In this document: in pieces, positions 17,156 through 26,116 of the stretch | How the letters are laid out: each line of letters starts with the position of its first letter | Position numbering within the stretch: the stretch's first letter is position 1 | From: an uncultured Opitutales bacterium | GTDB taxonomy: Bacteria > Verrucomicrobiota > Verrucomicrobiia > Opitutales > UBA953 | Reading direction: 5' to 3' | Length of the DNA: 64,000 nt | Assembly (NCBI GenBank): GCA_934675585.1 | Contig: CAKUQY010000003.1 | Coordinates: 33,536 to 97,535, forward strand | The notes under the pieces: generated by a model | What the model was told of the DNA's origin: nothing | Databases searched by the model: none | The model's input: the letters and a program-made list of their open reading frames with translations, nothing else | Made by a program: the position numbers and the translations under genes

Positions 17156-17901
17156 TTTTTACTTCCTGCCCTCGTTAAAAATTCATAAATTGCCTCACTT
17201 GGCGGATTTTTCAAAAGCGTGTATGGATTATCGAGCGCGCCCGTTGTTTTGGTTTTTATATCAAGATAAAGCGCGCGATCGCCAACCGCAAAAATGCTAT
17301 CAAGCTCGTGCGTGACAATCACAATCGACGTTCCCAGCGAATCGCGAATTGACTTAATTAAATCGTCCAAACGTTTAGAGCTCAACGGGTCGAGCCCTGC
17401 TCCTGGTTCATCAAAAAACAAAATTTCTGGGTCGAGTGCCAATGCCCGAGCAATACTCGCGCGCTTGATCATACCGCCTGAAATTTCCGCCGGATAATAA
17501 TCTTCCGTTCCCGCGAGCCCGACGAGCGACAATTTATAGCTTGCCAATTCGCGCGCTTCTTTAGGCGACAACTCGCTGTATTCTTCGATTGGCAACATTA
17601 CATTTTCGAGCAATGTCATCGACGACCACAACGCGCCGCCTTGATACATCACGCCCACGCGACGCAACAACGCATCGCGCTCGGCGGGAACGGCATCGTT
17701 AAGCGATTTTCCGAGCAATTTTATCGTTCCCGCGGCGGGTGTTTGCAAGCCGATTAAATGGCGCAACAACGTTGATTTGCCGCAACCGCTCCCACCCATA
17801 ATAATAAAAATTTCACCCGCTTTAATTGTAAAATTTAAATCTTGCATCACGACATTGTTGCCGTATGCCATCGTAAGATTTTCAACTTCAATTGGGTCCA
17901 T
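17152..17901 (-). CDS. mlaF: ABC transporter ATPase MlaF-like
   Basis: 249 residues. Walker A GGSGCGKST, Q-loop region, signature EISGGMIKRASIARAL (SGGM as in MlaF rather than the usual SGGQ), Walker B ILFFDEPGAGLDP and the H-loop VTHELDSI are all present. It energises phospholipid movement by the MlaE-like permease. It is encoded between the permease and the MCE gene with a 4-base overlap downstream and a 3-base gap upstream, so the complex is expressed together. Confidence 0.95.
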   Translation of the reverse strand: MDPIEVENLTMAYGNNVVMQDLNFTIKAGEIFIIMGGSGCGKSTLLRHLIGLQTPAAGTIKLLGKSLNDAVPAERDALLRRVGVMYQGGALWSSMTLLENVMLPIEEYSELSPKEARELASYKLSLVGLAGTEDYYPAEISGGMIKRASIARALALDPEILFFDEPGAGLDPLSSKRLDDLIKSIRDSLGTSIVIVTHELDSIFAVGDRALYLDIKTKTTGALDNPYTLLKNPPSEAIYEFLTRAGSKK

Positions 17902-17904
17902 TTT

Positions 17905-19059
17905 TTAAAATCCTAACGCGTTATAAATGACAGCGAAAATGCCGTCGCCAATGCAAAGCAAAACCATGCCAAGCACCGCAGCAGAAGTCGCGGCGTTGCC
18001 AACGTCGAGCGAATTTTTGCCCGCCACCATACCGCGATAACAACCCGCCCACGCGACTAACCAGCCAAAAAACACACTCTTAATTAAGCCCGAAAAAATA
18101 TGGTTCATATTCAATGTTGCCACGACTTGTTCCCAAAACTGCTCAATTGTAATGCCCATCGTTCCCGTCACAAAAAGTCCGCCCAAAATACCAATACAAT
18201 CCGCGTAAATTGTCAGCAATGGCAACATCAACGAAAGCGCCACCAAGCGCGGGAGCACTAAATATTCGACGGGATTAATTCCAAGCACGCGCAATGCCGA
18301 GATTTCTTCGCTTGCCTGCATACTGCCGATTTGCGCCGCGTAAGCCGCTCCCGTGCGGCCGCACATAATTACGCCCGCCATAATTACGCCCATTTCGCGC
18401 ACCATGGCAATCGCGATACCGTTGGCGATATAAATAATTGCGCCAAAACGTTGCAATTGCATTGCGCCGACAAATGCCAAAATCACGCCCGTAATAAAAG
18501 AAATTAGCGTAATAATCGCCAACGCATCAACACCGGCTGACTGAATAAAATACATACAATCGCGCCAGCGCATCTGGGCTTTCCCGCAAAATAATTTTCC
18601 TAACGCAACAATCGTTTCGCCCAAAAAACTAAGCGCGCGCAAAGTATCGCTCACAATATTTTCGCTCCAACGTCCAACGCGATAAAAAAATCCCACTTGA
18701 TTGCCCGCAACTTGCGGTGGGTATTTTCCGCTGGTTGTTGCCAATTCGTAAAGCTGCAAAACGCGTTTCGGCAAATGATTTGTTTCAAAGGCAATATTGC
18801 GTTCCCGCGCCCAACTTGCAATTTTTACCACAAAGCAAACCAAGCTCGAATCACATTCGCCCAAATTTTGACAATCAAATTCGAGGCGTTCAATGCGCGT
18901 TCCCGCGGGAACGGTTTTTATCGCATTTTCGAGCGCAGACAAATCTTCCAAACCTTCGCTCAATTTCCACGTTCCCGCCAAAGTAACACACAATTCGCGC
19001 GCCATCGGCGTTGTTGCCAATGGTTGCGTTGACACAATAATTTCGCGTTGTTTTTTCAT
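17905..19059 (-). CDS. mlaE: MlaE-like permease with N-terminal STAS-like domain
   Basis: 384 residues. The first 110 or so resemble a STAS domain (CVTLAGTWKLSEGLEDLSALE, EFDCQNLGECDSSLVCFV), the role played by separate MlaB in E. coli. From about residue 140 the MlaE permease follows with several membrane helices and the family segments AGVIMCGRTGAAYAAQIGSM, EEISALRVLGINPVEYLVLPR and KSVFFGW. The fused architecture explains the lack of an mlaB gene here. Role: inner-membrane part of the phospholipid transporter. Confidence 0.93.
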   Translation of the reverse strand: MKKQREIIVSTQPLATTPMARELCVTLAGTWKLSEGLEDLSALENAIKTVPAGTRIERLEFDCQNLGECDSSLVCFVVKIASWARERNIAFETNHLPKRVLQLYELATTSGKYPPQVAGNQVGFFYRVGRWSENIVSDTLRALSFLGETIVALGKLFCGKAQMRWRDCMYFIQSAGVDALAIITLISFITGVILAFVGAMQLQRFGAIIYIANGIAIAMVREMGVIMAGVIMCGRTGAAYAAQIGSMQASEEISALRVLGINPVEYLVLPRLVALSLMLPLLTIYADCIGILGGLFVTGTMGITIEQFWEQVVATLNMNHIFSGLIKSVFFGWLVAWAGCYRGMVAGKNSLDVGNAATSAAVLGMVLLCIGDGIFAVIYNALGF

Positions 19060-19060
19060 T

Positions 19061-19258
19061 TTACCAATGTGGCGGTTTTTCGTTGGCGGGAGCGCTGTTG
19101 GGGTCGCTCCAACTTTCAGATTTTTCGGCTAATGCTTTAATGGCTTTTGTCAATTTATCAATTTGCTTGCCTTGCTCGATAATGACTTCGTTTTGTTGCG
19201 CGACGTAATTTTCAAGAAAGGTAATTTTTTCTTCCAATTTGATAATTTGCTCGTTCAT
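19061..19258 (-). CDS. slyX: SlyX-like small coiled-coil protein
   Basis: 65 residues from ATG 19258 (MNEQIIKLEEKITFLE); upstream frame to 19306 overlaps the autotransporter gene and is not used. The protein is one amphipathic coiled coil followed by a short tail ending PPHW, close to the PPHY/PPPHY ending of SlyX proteins. Function of the family is unknown. It lies 5 bases downstream of the autotransporter gene and one base from the start of the permease gene. Confidence 0.75.
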   Translation of the reverse strand: MNEQIIKLEEKITFLENYVAQQNEVIIEQGKQIDKLTKAIKALAEKSESWSDPNSAPANEKPPHW

Positions 19259-19263
19259 TTTTA

Positions 19264-21369
19264 TTAAAATTGTGTGGTAACGCCCGCAGAAATTGCATGA
19301 CTCCAATCGTTCGTTCCCGTGAGGCGCGCGCGATAAACCAGATCAAATCGCCAATCGTGTGGCAAAACCAAGCGCAAATGTGGCGCGAGTTCCAGCGCAA
19401 AATCGTCTTCAACATACGCTTTAATCGATGTATTTGAATAGCCATATTTTGTAAAACGAGAATTCAAATGCGTGTTTGATTGCGCCGCATTCATCAACGC
19501 CAAATCGATGCCAAAATAGGAATCTACATTTTTGTGGCTCGTCGCAAATTGCTTGTCGATGCCAAGACCAACGCGCGTTTGCCAAGTAGAATAACCAAAC
19601 GCATTCACTTCCAACGCCGACGCGTTCCCGCGCTCGCGAATCGTGTCCACGCGCACATAATTAAAATCCATGCGCGCAAACGGCGAAACCACCCAGCCAT
19701 CGCCCAAATCGCATTTCATATTCCACGAAACAAAAAATCCCATGTCAAAACCGCGCTCGTTGGCATCGTTTACGCCAAGTGCAGTTGGACGATTGATGTC
19801 ATAATAATGTCCGCCCGCGCTCGCGCCAAAAATCAAATTCCAATTTGTCCACGCAGGCATCATTCCCGCAAAAATGCGCAAGCGAAATGCGCTGTCGTTG
19901 ATATTATCGTCATCACGCGAAGTGCCGTGCGCCCAAGCCGAAGCTTGATAAACGCTCAACGACGCTCCCGCCAAACGTTCGCCATCAATCCACGAATAAA
20001 CGCCCGCCAAAATGCCCAAACTTTGATAATCAAAAGTCGGACTCGAACGCGAATCGCGATTAGCGGAACTTTCATATTGAAAATTGCTAAACCATTGCAA
20101 ATTATTTACCACGCGAATGCCATCTTCCGATTTTGGCGCGCTCAAACCCACTTCCAAAACGCGACGCAAATAATCGACTTCGCTCACCGATTGTGCCACC
20201 GCAATTGCTGGAAACGCCGAATAAACCGATGGCGAAAACGCGTTGATCGTGTTTGCCAAATCATCGCCACTCGACGCAAGCGCGACCGCCTGAGCAACCT
20301 CGTTGAGCTTTCCATCATAGCGATTCGATTCGTTCGCCAAATAATTAATAAAACTGTCAAAACCGTTATGACGCGTAAATTCGCGGGAATGCAGTTTTTT
20401 GCTTTCCACGCGCGCAACACCAAATTCATTTTCACCAATACCAGCCACGCCCGCGGTAACGAGCAAAGTATTGTCCGACGCAACAACATAATCCCAATTA
20501 CCTTCAATTTTTCCCGCTTTAAAAACTTTGTAAACCTGCCCCTGCGGCAAATTCGAATAAGTCGTCAACAATAGCGTTCCCGCGAGATTTGCCGTTCCCG
20601 TGACTTCAAGCATATTCAACGCTTTCAATTCAACGATCGAGCCGTAATGCGCGATGCCAACATTCCCTTCGGAGTCCTCCGCATATTCAAGTGGTGAACA
20701 ATTTAAATCGCCGTTGATTTTTAAAGTTACACCGTAATCCGAGGAATTTCTATCGCTATACCAAGTCAATTGTCCACCATTTTGCCAAGCGCCATCGCGA
20801 TAAACGTTCCCGCCAGCGATGTTAACCGTTCCCGTGATTTCTGTCGTTTTGTTCGTTCCCGCCACGACAAACGCGCCACCCGCGACAATGTTCACCGTTC
20901 CCGTGATGTTCGCGCCTTCAAAATTTGTCTTGTTAGCGATTTCGACAATTCCCGTGCCCGACTCTGTTTCAATCTTGCTGATGTTTCCCCTAAAAGTTGC
21001 ATTCGGCGCGGAAAAAATAAATTTACCATTTTCTGAAATTTGAATTTCAAGTTCCGCTGCAATTGTAGTTGCCGCTGCACCAAATTTAAACGCACCCGAT
21101 TCGACAACCAGTTTTCCCGTTCCCGCAATTGAATTGTTAATCGAAGTTGTTCCCGTGCCAGAATTATAAAGCGCACCATTTACGGTAAAATCAGCAACTT
21201 CACTAATTTCCAAACTATTATTACTCGCAATTTTTATTATTTGGTCAGCGTTAATTGTCGCAGGCAAAGCACTTAGATTATGAATAATCTGCGTTTCCGC
21301 ATTCGCGACTGCCGAGAACGTTCCCGCGGCAGCCAAAAGCATTGAAAAAAACTGAACTGATTTCGTCAT
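19264..21369 (-). CDS. Autotransporter with beta-helix-like passenger
   Basis: 701 residues from ATG 21369: Sec signal peptide (MTKSVQFFSMLLAAAGTFSAVANA), a passenger rich in short beta repeats (about 25-390) and a C-terminal autotransporter beta-barrel of about 270 residues that ends in the outer-membrane-type residue Phe (SAGVTTQF). Passenger repeats include ITGTVNI twice, read from ATCACGGGAACGGT, so copies of the iterated word form part of the beta-helix-like rungs. No protease or adhesin motif is recognised. The longer frame to 21441 has an unlikely N-terminus and overlaps the promoter. Confidence 0.88.
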   Translation of the reverse strand: MTKSVQFFSMLLAAAGTFSAVANAETQIIHNLSALPATINADQIIKIASNNSLEISEVADFTVNGALYNSGTGTTSINNSIAGTGKLVVESGAFKFGAAATTIAAELEIQISENGKFIFSAPNATFRGNISKIETESGTGIVEIANKTNFEGANITGTVNIVAGGAFVVAGTNKTTEITGTVNIAGGNVYRDGAWQNGGQLTWYSDRNSSDYGVTLKINGDLNCSPLEYAEDSEGNVGIAHYGSIVELKALNMLEVTGTANLAGTLLLTTYSNLPQGQVYKVFKAGKIEGNWDYVVASDNTLLVTAGVAGIGENEFGVARVESKKLHSREFTRHNGFDSFINYLANESNRYDGKLNEVAQAVALASSGDDLANTINAFSPSVYSAFPAIAVAQSVSEVDYLRRVLEVGLSAPKSEDGIRVVNNLQWFSNFQYESSANRDSRSSPTFDYQSLGILAGVYSWIDGERLAGASLSVYQASAWAHGTSRDDDNINDSAFRLRIFAGMMPAWTNWNLIFGASAGGHYYDINRPTALGVNDANERGFDMGFFVSWNMKCDLGDGWVVSPFARMDFNYVRVDTIRERGNASALEVNAFGYSTWQTRVGLGIDKQFATSHKNVDSYFGIDLALMNAAQSNTHLNSRFTKYGYSNTSIKAYVEDDFALELAPHLRLVLPHDWRFDLVYRARLTGTNDWSHAISAGVTTQF

Positions 21370-21381
21370 ATTTATCTTACT

Positions 21382-21410
21382 ATTATCTACGAAAAAACAC
21401 GTTCCCGCAA
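21382..21410 (-). promoter_or_regulatory. Predicted promoter of the autotransporter gene
   Basis: On the minus strand: TTGCGG (21405-21410), 17-base spacer, GATAAT (21382-21387), then 12 bases to the ATG. As at the dihydroorotase gene, the -35 hexamer is part of a TTGCGGGAACG copy. Confidence 0.5.
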
Positions 21411-21813
21411 AGCTATTTTGCCAACGGGAACACGGAAACAAAAAAAGAGAAATTAAGAAAACCTACTCGCATTCGCTCGTTAGAGAAACAAAAGAGAGTT
21501 AAAAGTTTATGATTTATAGTTGAGAATTTGCGGGAACGGGTTTTGATTTTTTATCACCGAATGAAGCTAATTTAAACGAATTTATTTTTCGAGCGAAGAA
21601 CTCGGCGGATTTACCGCCGACGCTTCGGCGCTTGGTTCTTCGGGCGAAAAATTTCAGAGTCAACCAAGCCGAGGGGAACACTTTTGTTTCCGTTAATTTT
21701 AATTAATTTCTGTTCCCGCGCCTTAGATTCCTGAAATAATTTCCTTAGTTCCCATAGTTGAAAAAAATGCGTTCCCGCGAGGCTTTCACGGGAACGCAAT
21801 TGATTTTTTTTGA
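21411..21813. other. Repeat-rich intergenic region between proS and the autotransporter gene
   Basis: About 400 bases with no supported gene. In order (plus strand): an imperfect pair of the iterated word (21401 and 21424), heptamer-like sequence (21493-21530), a composite element (21530-21580), a small hairpin tcggcgg/ccgccga (21602-21620), scattered GTTCCC words, and the proS terminator. Confidence 0.5.
21760..21798 (-). terminator. proS terminator made of an inverted pair of the iterated word
   Basis: Stem tgcgttcccg (21768-21777) with cgggaacgca (21789-21798), a C-A mismatch next to the core, and an inner GA/TC pair. Seven T follow on the minus strand. Same design as the hairpins after tRNA-Cys and pheT. 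Confidence 0.88.
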
Positions 21814-23340
21814 TTAATAACTTTTTGCGAAAACGACGCGACGCGGTGAAGGTTCGCCTGTGAATGGACAAATGCCCGGCTCTGGCGGGAACTCTTTATC
21901 ATCAAGCGGAATGCAACGAATTGTCACGTTCAAATCGGCTTTGATTTTTGCCTCGACTTCGGGAGAGCCGTTCCAGTGGCAAAGCGCGAAACCGCCGTGA
22001 ATTTCTGGCTTTTCTTTATTTTGAGGTGTAAAGAATGCGTAGAAATCTTCTTTGTTGTCGATGATTTTTGTATTGTCCGCGCGGAATTTTTTTGCGCGCG
22101 CCAAAAGATTATCTTGAATTGTTTGCAATTGTTCGGCGATGGTTGCGACAAAGGTGTCGCGATTCATCGTTGATTTTTCCATCGTATCGCGGCGCGCCAC
22201 AAAAACATTGTTTTCGGCAATGTCGCGCGGACCGATTTCAACGCGCAACGGAACGCCTTTTTTAACCCAGCCCCAAGCTTTTTCGCCGCCGCGAATGTCG
22301 CGATTGTCGATTTTGACTAAAATTTTGCGGTCGGCATAACGCTGAGCTGAGAGTTCTGCGCGCAATTTTTCGCAATATTCATCGACAGAGGCTCTGCTTT
22401 CTTCGCCACGATAAACAGGCAAAATCACAACGTGCAACGGCGCTAAACGTGGCGGGACGATGAAGCCATCGTCATCCGAATGCGTCATAATCATACCACC
22501 AATAAGACGTGTCGAAACGCCCCACGAAGTCGTCCAAGCGTATTGAAGCGCTCCCGTTTCGGTTTGAAATTGAATATTACAACTTTTTGCAAAATTTTGT
22601 CCAAGAAAATGTGACGTTCCCGCCTGCAACGCTTTGCGGTCTTGCATCATGGCTTCGATGCAAAGTGTATCAACGGCGCCAGGGAAACGTTCGTTTGCGG
22701 TTTTGTGTCCGCGAATCACCGGCATCGCCATAAATTCTTCGGCAAATTGTGCGTAAACGTCGAGCATTTTGCGCGTTTCTTCTTCGGCTTCGGCGGCAGT
22801 TGCGTGAACGGTGTGGCCTTCTTGCCACAAAAATTCAGCAGTGCGCAAAAACAAGCGTGTGCGCATTTCCCAACGAACAACGTTTGCCCATTGATTAACC
22901 AAAATTGGCAAATCGCGATAACTTTGCACCCATTTTGAATAAGTCGCGCCGATGATAGTTTCAGACGTTGGGCGCACAATGAGTGGCTCGTCAAGTTCGC
23001 CCGCGGGAACGAGTTTGCCTTCTTCGTTTGCTTCCAAACGCGAATGCGTAACCACCGCACATTCTTTAGCAAAACCATCGACATGCTCGGCTTCTTTTTC
23101 GATAAAACTTTTGGGAATAAAAAGTGGAAAATAAGCGTTTACGTGGCCAGTTTCTTTAAACATCGCGTCCAAGCCGTCGTGAATATTTTCCCAAAGCGTG
23201 TAGCCCCAAGGTTTAATCACCATGCAGCCGCGCACAGGCGAATTTTCTGCCAAGTCAGCGGCTTTAATCACTTGTTGGTACCATTCTGGATAATCTTCAG
23301 AACGGCGTGGTGAAATTGCGTTTTTTGCTGGTTTTGCCAT
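21814..23340 (-). CDS. proS: Prolyl-tRNA synthetase, archaeal/eukaryal-type (short form)
   Basis: 508 residues, class II aminoacyl-tRNA synthetase charging tRNA-Pro in the cytosol. The opening (SPRRSEDYPEWYQQVIKAADLAENSPVRGCMVIKPWGY), motif 2 (RWEMRTRLFLRTAEFLWQEGHT) and motif 3 (GGMIMTHSDDDGFIVPP) match the short ProS class that lacks the bacterial editing insertion. The C-terminal domain ends in a Tyr (FAKSY), typical of this class. The bacterial long form is not in the window. A terminator follows. Confidence 0.96.
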   Translation of the reverse strand: MAKPAKNAISPRRSEDYPEWYQQVIKAADLAENSPVRGCMVIKPWGYTLWENIHDGLDAMFKETGHVNAYFPLFIPKSFIEKEAEHVDGFAKECAVVTHSRLEANEEGKLVPAGELDEPLIVRPTSETIIGATYSKWVQSYRDLPILVNQWANVVRWEMRTRLFLRTAEFLWQEGHTVHATAAEAEEETRKMLDVYAQFAEEFMAMPVIRGHKTANERFPGAVDTLCIEAMMQDRKALQAGTSHFLGQNFAKSCNIQFQTETGALQYAWTTSWGVSTRLIGGMIMTHSDDDGFIVPPRLAPLHVVILPVYRGEESRASVDEYCEKLRAELSAQRYADRKILVKIDNRDIRGGEKAWGWVKKGVPLRVEIGPRDIAENNVFVARRDTMEKSTMNRDTFVATIAEQLQTIQDNLLARAKKFRADNTKIIDNKEDFYAFFTPQNKEKPEIHGGFALCHWNGSPEVEAKIKADLNVTIRCIPLDDKEFPPEPGICPFTGEPSPRRVVFAKSY

Positions 23341-23395
23341 TTTTTTAGTTTTAAAAATTCAATTGATAAAAGTGCGTTCCCGCGAAAGCGCAAAA

Positions 23396-24316
23396 TTAAA
23401 CTTGCACTTCAGGATTAAAAAGTTGCACGTCTGGATGAATGATTTCTGTGCCAACGCCTGCTTTGGTAAAGATTTCAAGCAAAAGCGAGTGCGGTGTGCG
23501 GCCATCAATAAAGTGAACGCGGCGAACACCCGATTGGAGCGCTTTGACGGCAGAATCAACTTTTGGAATCATACCTTTTGAAATCACGCCCGTTTTTTTG
23601 AGATGATCAACTTCACTGACTGGCAACGTTGAAATGAGCGACGCGGGATCACTTGGGTCGGCGAGTAAACCAGGAACATCAGACATAAAAATCAAACGAC
23701 GCGCTTTAAGCGCCGAAGCCACTGCTGCTGCTGCCGCATCAGCGTTGGTGTTGTAAGGATGATCGTCATCGTCAACCGCGATTGGCGAAATGACAGGAAT
23801 TTTCCCTTCGTTCAACGCTTTTTTGATCAACTTTGTTTTAACAGATTTGATGTTCCCGACAAAGCCAATATCGATTGGCTCGCCGTTTTCATCATATTGC
23901 AATAATTTGGTACAAACATTAACATTGTTGCCAGGCATCCCTTGCGCTGAGCCATTTTTGCGCTCAATAGTCTTGCAAATATCAACATTGATTTCTTCAT
24001 TAAGCGTTTTTTCGACGATTTTTACCACCTGCTCGTCGGTAACGCGCATGCCGTTTTTCCATTGTGGAACGATTGCCGATTTTTCCATCGCACGCGTAAT
24101 CGCTTTGCCGCCACCGTGAACAACGACAACTTTGATTCCCACCGCATTTAAAAACACAATATCGGCAGCCACGCGTTCCCGCACAACAGGATCGTCAGAA
24201 TCCATAAAACTGCCGCCGTATTTTACGACAAAAACAGAATCGTGGAAGCGTTGAATATAAGGAAGTGCCTCGAGGAGCACGCCCGCCTTTGCAATCAATT
24301 CAGACTCGTTAATCAT
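23396..24316 (-). CDS. argB: Acetylglutamate kinase
   Basis: 306 residues of the amino acid kinase fold; phosphorylates N-acetylglutamate in arginine synthesis. Seen: [10 protein letters not shown] (phosphate-binding Lys and GG), [18 protein letters not shown], the [27 protein letters not shown] segment, and the late GMIPKV. ATG 24316 ([10 protein letters not shown]) is preferred over TTG 24328. No other arg gene is adjacent. A -35/-10 pair lies 22 bases upstream of the start. Confidence 0.95.
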   Translation of the reverse strand: MINESELIAKAGVLLEALPYIQRFHDSVFVVKYGGSFMDSDDPVVRERVAADIVFLNAVGIKVVVVHGGGKAITRAMEKSAIVPQWKNGMRVTDEQVVKIVEKTLNEEINVDICKTIERKNGSAQGMPGNNVNVCTKLLQYDENGEPIDIGFVGNIKSVKTKLIKKALNEGKIPVISPIAVDDDDHPYNTNADAAAAAVASALKARRLIFMSDVPGLLADPSDPASLISTLPVSEVDHLKKTGVISKGMIPKVDSAVKALQSGVRRVHFIDGRTPHSLLLEIFTKAGVGTEIIHPDVQLFNPEVQV

Positions 24317-24338
24317 TTCTAAAAACAAACTTATTTTT

Positions 24339-24367
24339 ATGATAATCTTTCACGTTCCCGCGAGCAA
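24339..24367 (-). promoter_or_regulatory. Predicted argB promoter
   Basis: Minus strand TTGCTC (24362-24367), 17-base spacer, TATCAT (24339-24344), 22-base leader to the ATG. A copy of the iterated word (gcgggaacg) fills the first part of the spacer. Confidence 0.45.
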
Positions 24368-24373
24368 TCATTT

Positions 24374-25555
24374 TTAGTGGTGATGATCGCCGTTGCAGGC
24401 GCGGCCCCAAGTTCCGTTTTCGTCCATCTCATTTTCGTGTCCTTTGACAAGCGCGGGATCAAGTTCTGACGGATTTTCATCTGGCGCGGGAACGTTTTCC
24501 ACGGGAACGCTTTCCGCGGGAACGTGATCGTGATGATGATCGTGGTGATGTTCTCCGCCGCAGGTGCAAACTTCGCAAGTGCCGTCGCCCTTGCAACCGC
24601 TCATTTTTTTCTTATGCTCCAACGGGTCGAGCGGACTCAAGCCGAATTTTTTCAACATCAAATAATCTTTGTCAATGCCCGAATTCTCGCGCGTCAGCAA
24701 GCGTTCGCCCAAGAAAATTGAGTTCGCTCCCGCACAAAAACAAAGTGCCTGCGCTTCCTCGCTCATATTCGCGCGTCCCGCTGAAATACGGATAATCGCC
24801 TTGGGAACGATAATGCGCGCTACCGCGACGATGCGCACAAATTCGATGACATCGACGGGCGGACGGCCTTCGAGCGGCGTTCCCGGACAAGGAATCAGCG
24901 CGTTGATTGGAATGCTTTCGGGTGGCGTTTCCATATTTGCCAATTCACAAAGCATTTTCAAGCGGTCATCGAGCGTTTCGCCCATGCCTAAAATGCCGCC
25001 GCTGCAAACGCCCATTCCCGACTCTTGAACATTGCGGATCGTTTCGAGGCGATCATCGTAAGTGCGCGTCGTGATGATTTCTGGATAAAATTCGCGCGAA
25101 GTATCAAGATTGTGATTATAAATATCACAGCCCGCGTCTTTGAGACGTTTTGCTTGGTCGAGCGTCAAAAGTCCAAGCGTGCAACAAACCTGCAAGCCGA
25201 GCGCTTTCACTTGGCGCACCGTTTCGAGCACCGATTCAAATTGCGGACCTTCTACAGGTTTACGCCAAGCCGCGCCCATGCAAAAACGTCCTGCTCCCGC
25301 AGCTTTTGCCTTGCGTGCGGCTTCGACGATTTTTTCAGTCGCCATCAACGGCTCTGGCTTGCAAGAAGAATGGCGCGATGATTGCGGGCAATACGCGCAA
25401 TCTTCGGGGCAAGCACCCGTCTTGATCGATTGCAACATATTTAACTGCACGGTATTTGGCACTTGCGCTTGTTGATGCACTTCTTGTGCATAATAAACCA
25501 GCGAAGTCAGTGGCAAATTATAAAGTTTTCTAACGTCATCTAAATAATAAATCAT
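24374..25555 (-). CDS. bioB: Biotin synthase with His/Cys-rich C-terminal extension
   Basis: 393 residues. Radical-SAM enzyme inserting sulfur into dethiobiotin: CPEDCAYC (Cys49, 53, 56) binds the SAM cluster, and FCMGAAWR, YNHNLDTS and the RISAGR block (Arg ligand of the [2Fe-2S] cluster) are present. After the normal end (about residue 330) a tail adds CKGDGTCEVCTCGGE, then HHHDHHHDH, then VPAESVPVENVPAP read from three copies of the iterated word, and a final DHHH. This could bind iron, nickel or zinc. A good Shine-Dalgarno (TAGGAG) lies 9 bases before the ATG, rare in this window. No other biotin gene is adjacent. Confidence 0.95.
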   Translation of the reverse strand: MIYYLDDVRKLYNLPLTSLVYYAQEVHQQAQVPNTVQLNMLQSIKTGACPEDCAYCPQSSRHSSCKPEPLMATEKIVEAARKAKAAGAGRFCMGAAWRKPVEGPQFESVLETVRQVKALGLQVCCTLGLLTLDQAKRLKDAGCDIYNHNLDTSREFYPEIITTRTYDDRLETIRNVQESGMGVCSGGILGMGETLDDRLKMLCELANMETPPESIPINALIPCPGTPLEGRPPVDVIEFVRIVAVARIIVPKAIIRISAGRANMSEEAQALCFCAGANSIFLGERLLTRENSGIDKDYLMLKKFGLSPLDPLEHKKKMSGCKGDGTCEVCTCGGEHHHDHHHDHVPAESVPVENVPAPDENPSELDPALVKGHENEMDENGTWGRACNGDHHH

Positions 25556-25578
25556 TATCGTTTTCTCCTAAAAAAATT

Positions 25579-26052
25579 TTAATAACGGCGACGCATCGCG
25601 CGATCAATTTCGCGTTTTGCCTCGCGCTTTTTAATATCGGCGCGCTTGTCGTAAAGTTTTTTGCCCTTGCCCAGCGCAATCGTAATCTTCGCCAAACCAT
25701 GAGCAAAATGAATATTGAGCGGCACAATACTCATGCCACCCGCCTGCACCGCTTGCTTTAACTCGCGCACTTCTTTCGCGTGCAACAGCAAATGGCGCGG
25801 ACGATACGGATTGTGATTGCTCGCGTTCCCGAAACCATATTCCGAAATGTGAGCGTGATAAAGCGTCGGGCGATTATCAAAATCAATGCGCACAAACGAA
25901 TCGGCAATGTTCGCGCGCCCTTCCCGCAACGCCTTAACTTCCGTTCCCGTCAATACAAGTCCCGCCTCAAAGCGTTTCAGCAATTCATAATCGCGCGACG
26001 CTTTAGGATTCCGCACTTCTGCGGCAACTTTATTGTCTTTGTGTTTGCTCAT
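25579..26052 (-). CDS. smpB: SsrA-binding protein
   Basis: 157 residues from ATG 26052 (MSKHKDNKVAAEVRNPKASRDY). Oligonucleotide-binding beta-barrel that carries tmRNA to stalled ribosomes: EAGLVLTGTEVKALREG, NIADSFVRI, and YDKRADIKKREAKREIDRAMRRR with the basic tail that inserts in the mRNA channel. The longer frame to 26082 lacks family residues. No tmRNA gene was seen in the window. It is between rpoZ and bioB on the same strand. Confidence 0.97.
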   Translation of the reverse strand: MSKHKDNKVAAEVRNPKASRDYELLKRFEAGLVLTGTEVKALREGRANIADSFVRIDFDNRPTLYHAHISEYGFGNASNHNPYRPRHLLLHAKEVRELKQAVQAGGMSIVPLNIHFAHGLAKITIALGKGKKLYDKRADIKKREAKREIDRAMRRRY

Positions 26053-26116
26053 TATTAAAAAAGCAGCCCGAGACGCTAACACGCACCACAGACTGCTTCT
26101 CGAAAAAAATTAAAAA

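Noticed and set aside
19480..20574. 364-codon plus-strand open frame opposite the autotransporter gene
   Set aside because: Its Arg/Ile-rich low-complexity product is what the complement of a beta-rich coding sequence gives; the minus-strand protein has signal peptide and barrel.
26053..26116. Terminator between rpoZ and smpB
   Set aside because: Only a 6-bp stem (aagcag/ctgctt) around a 26-base loop is visible, too weak to call.
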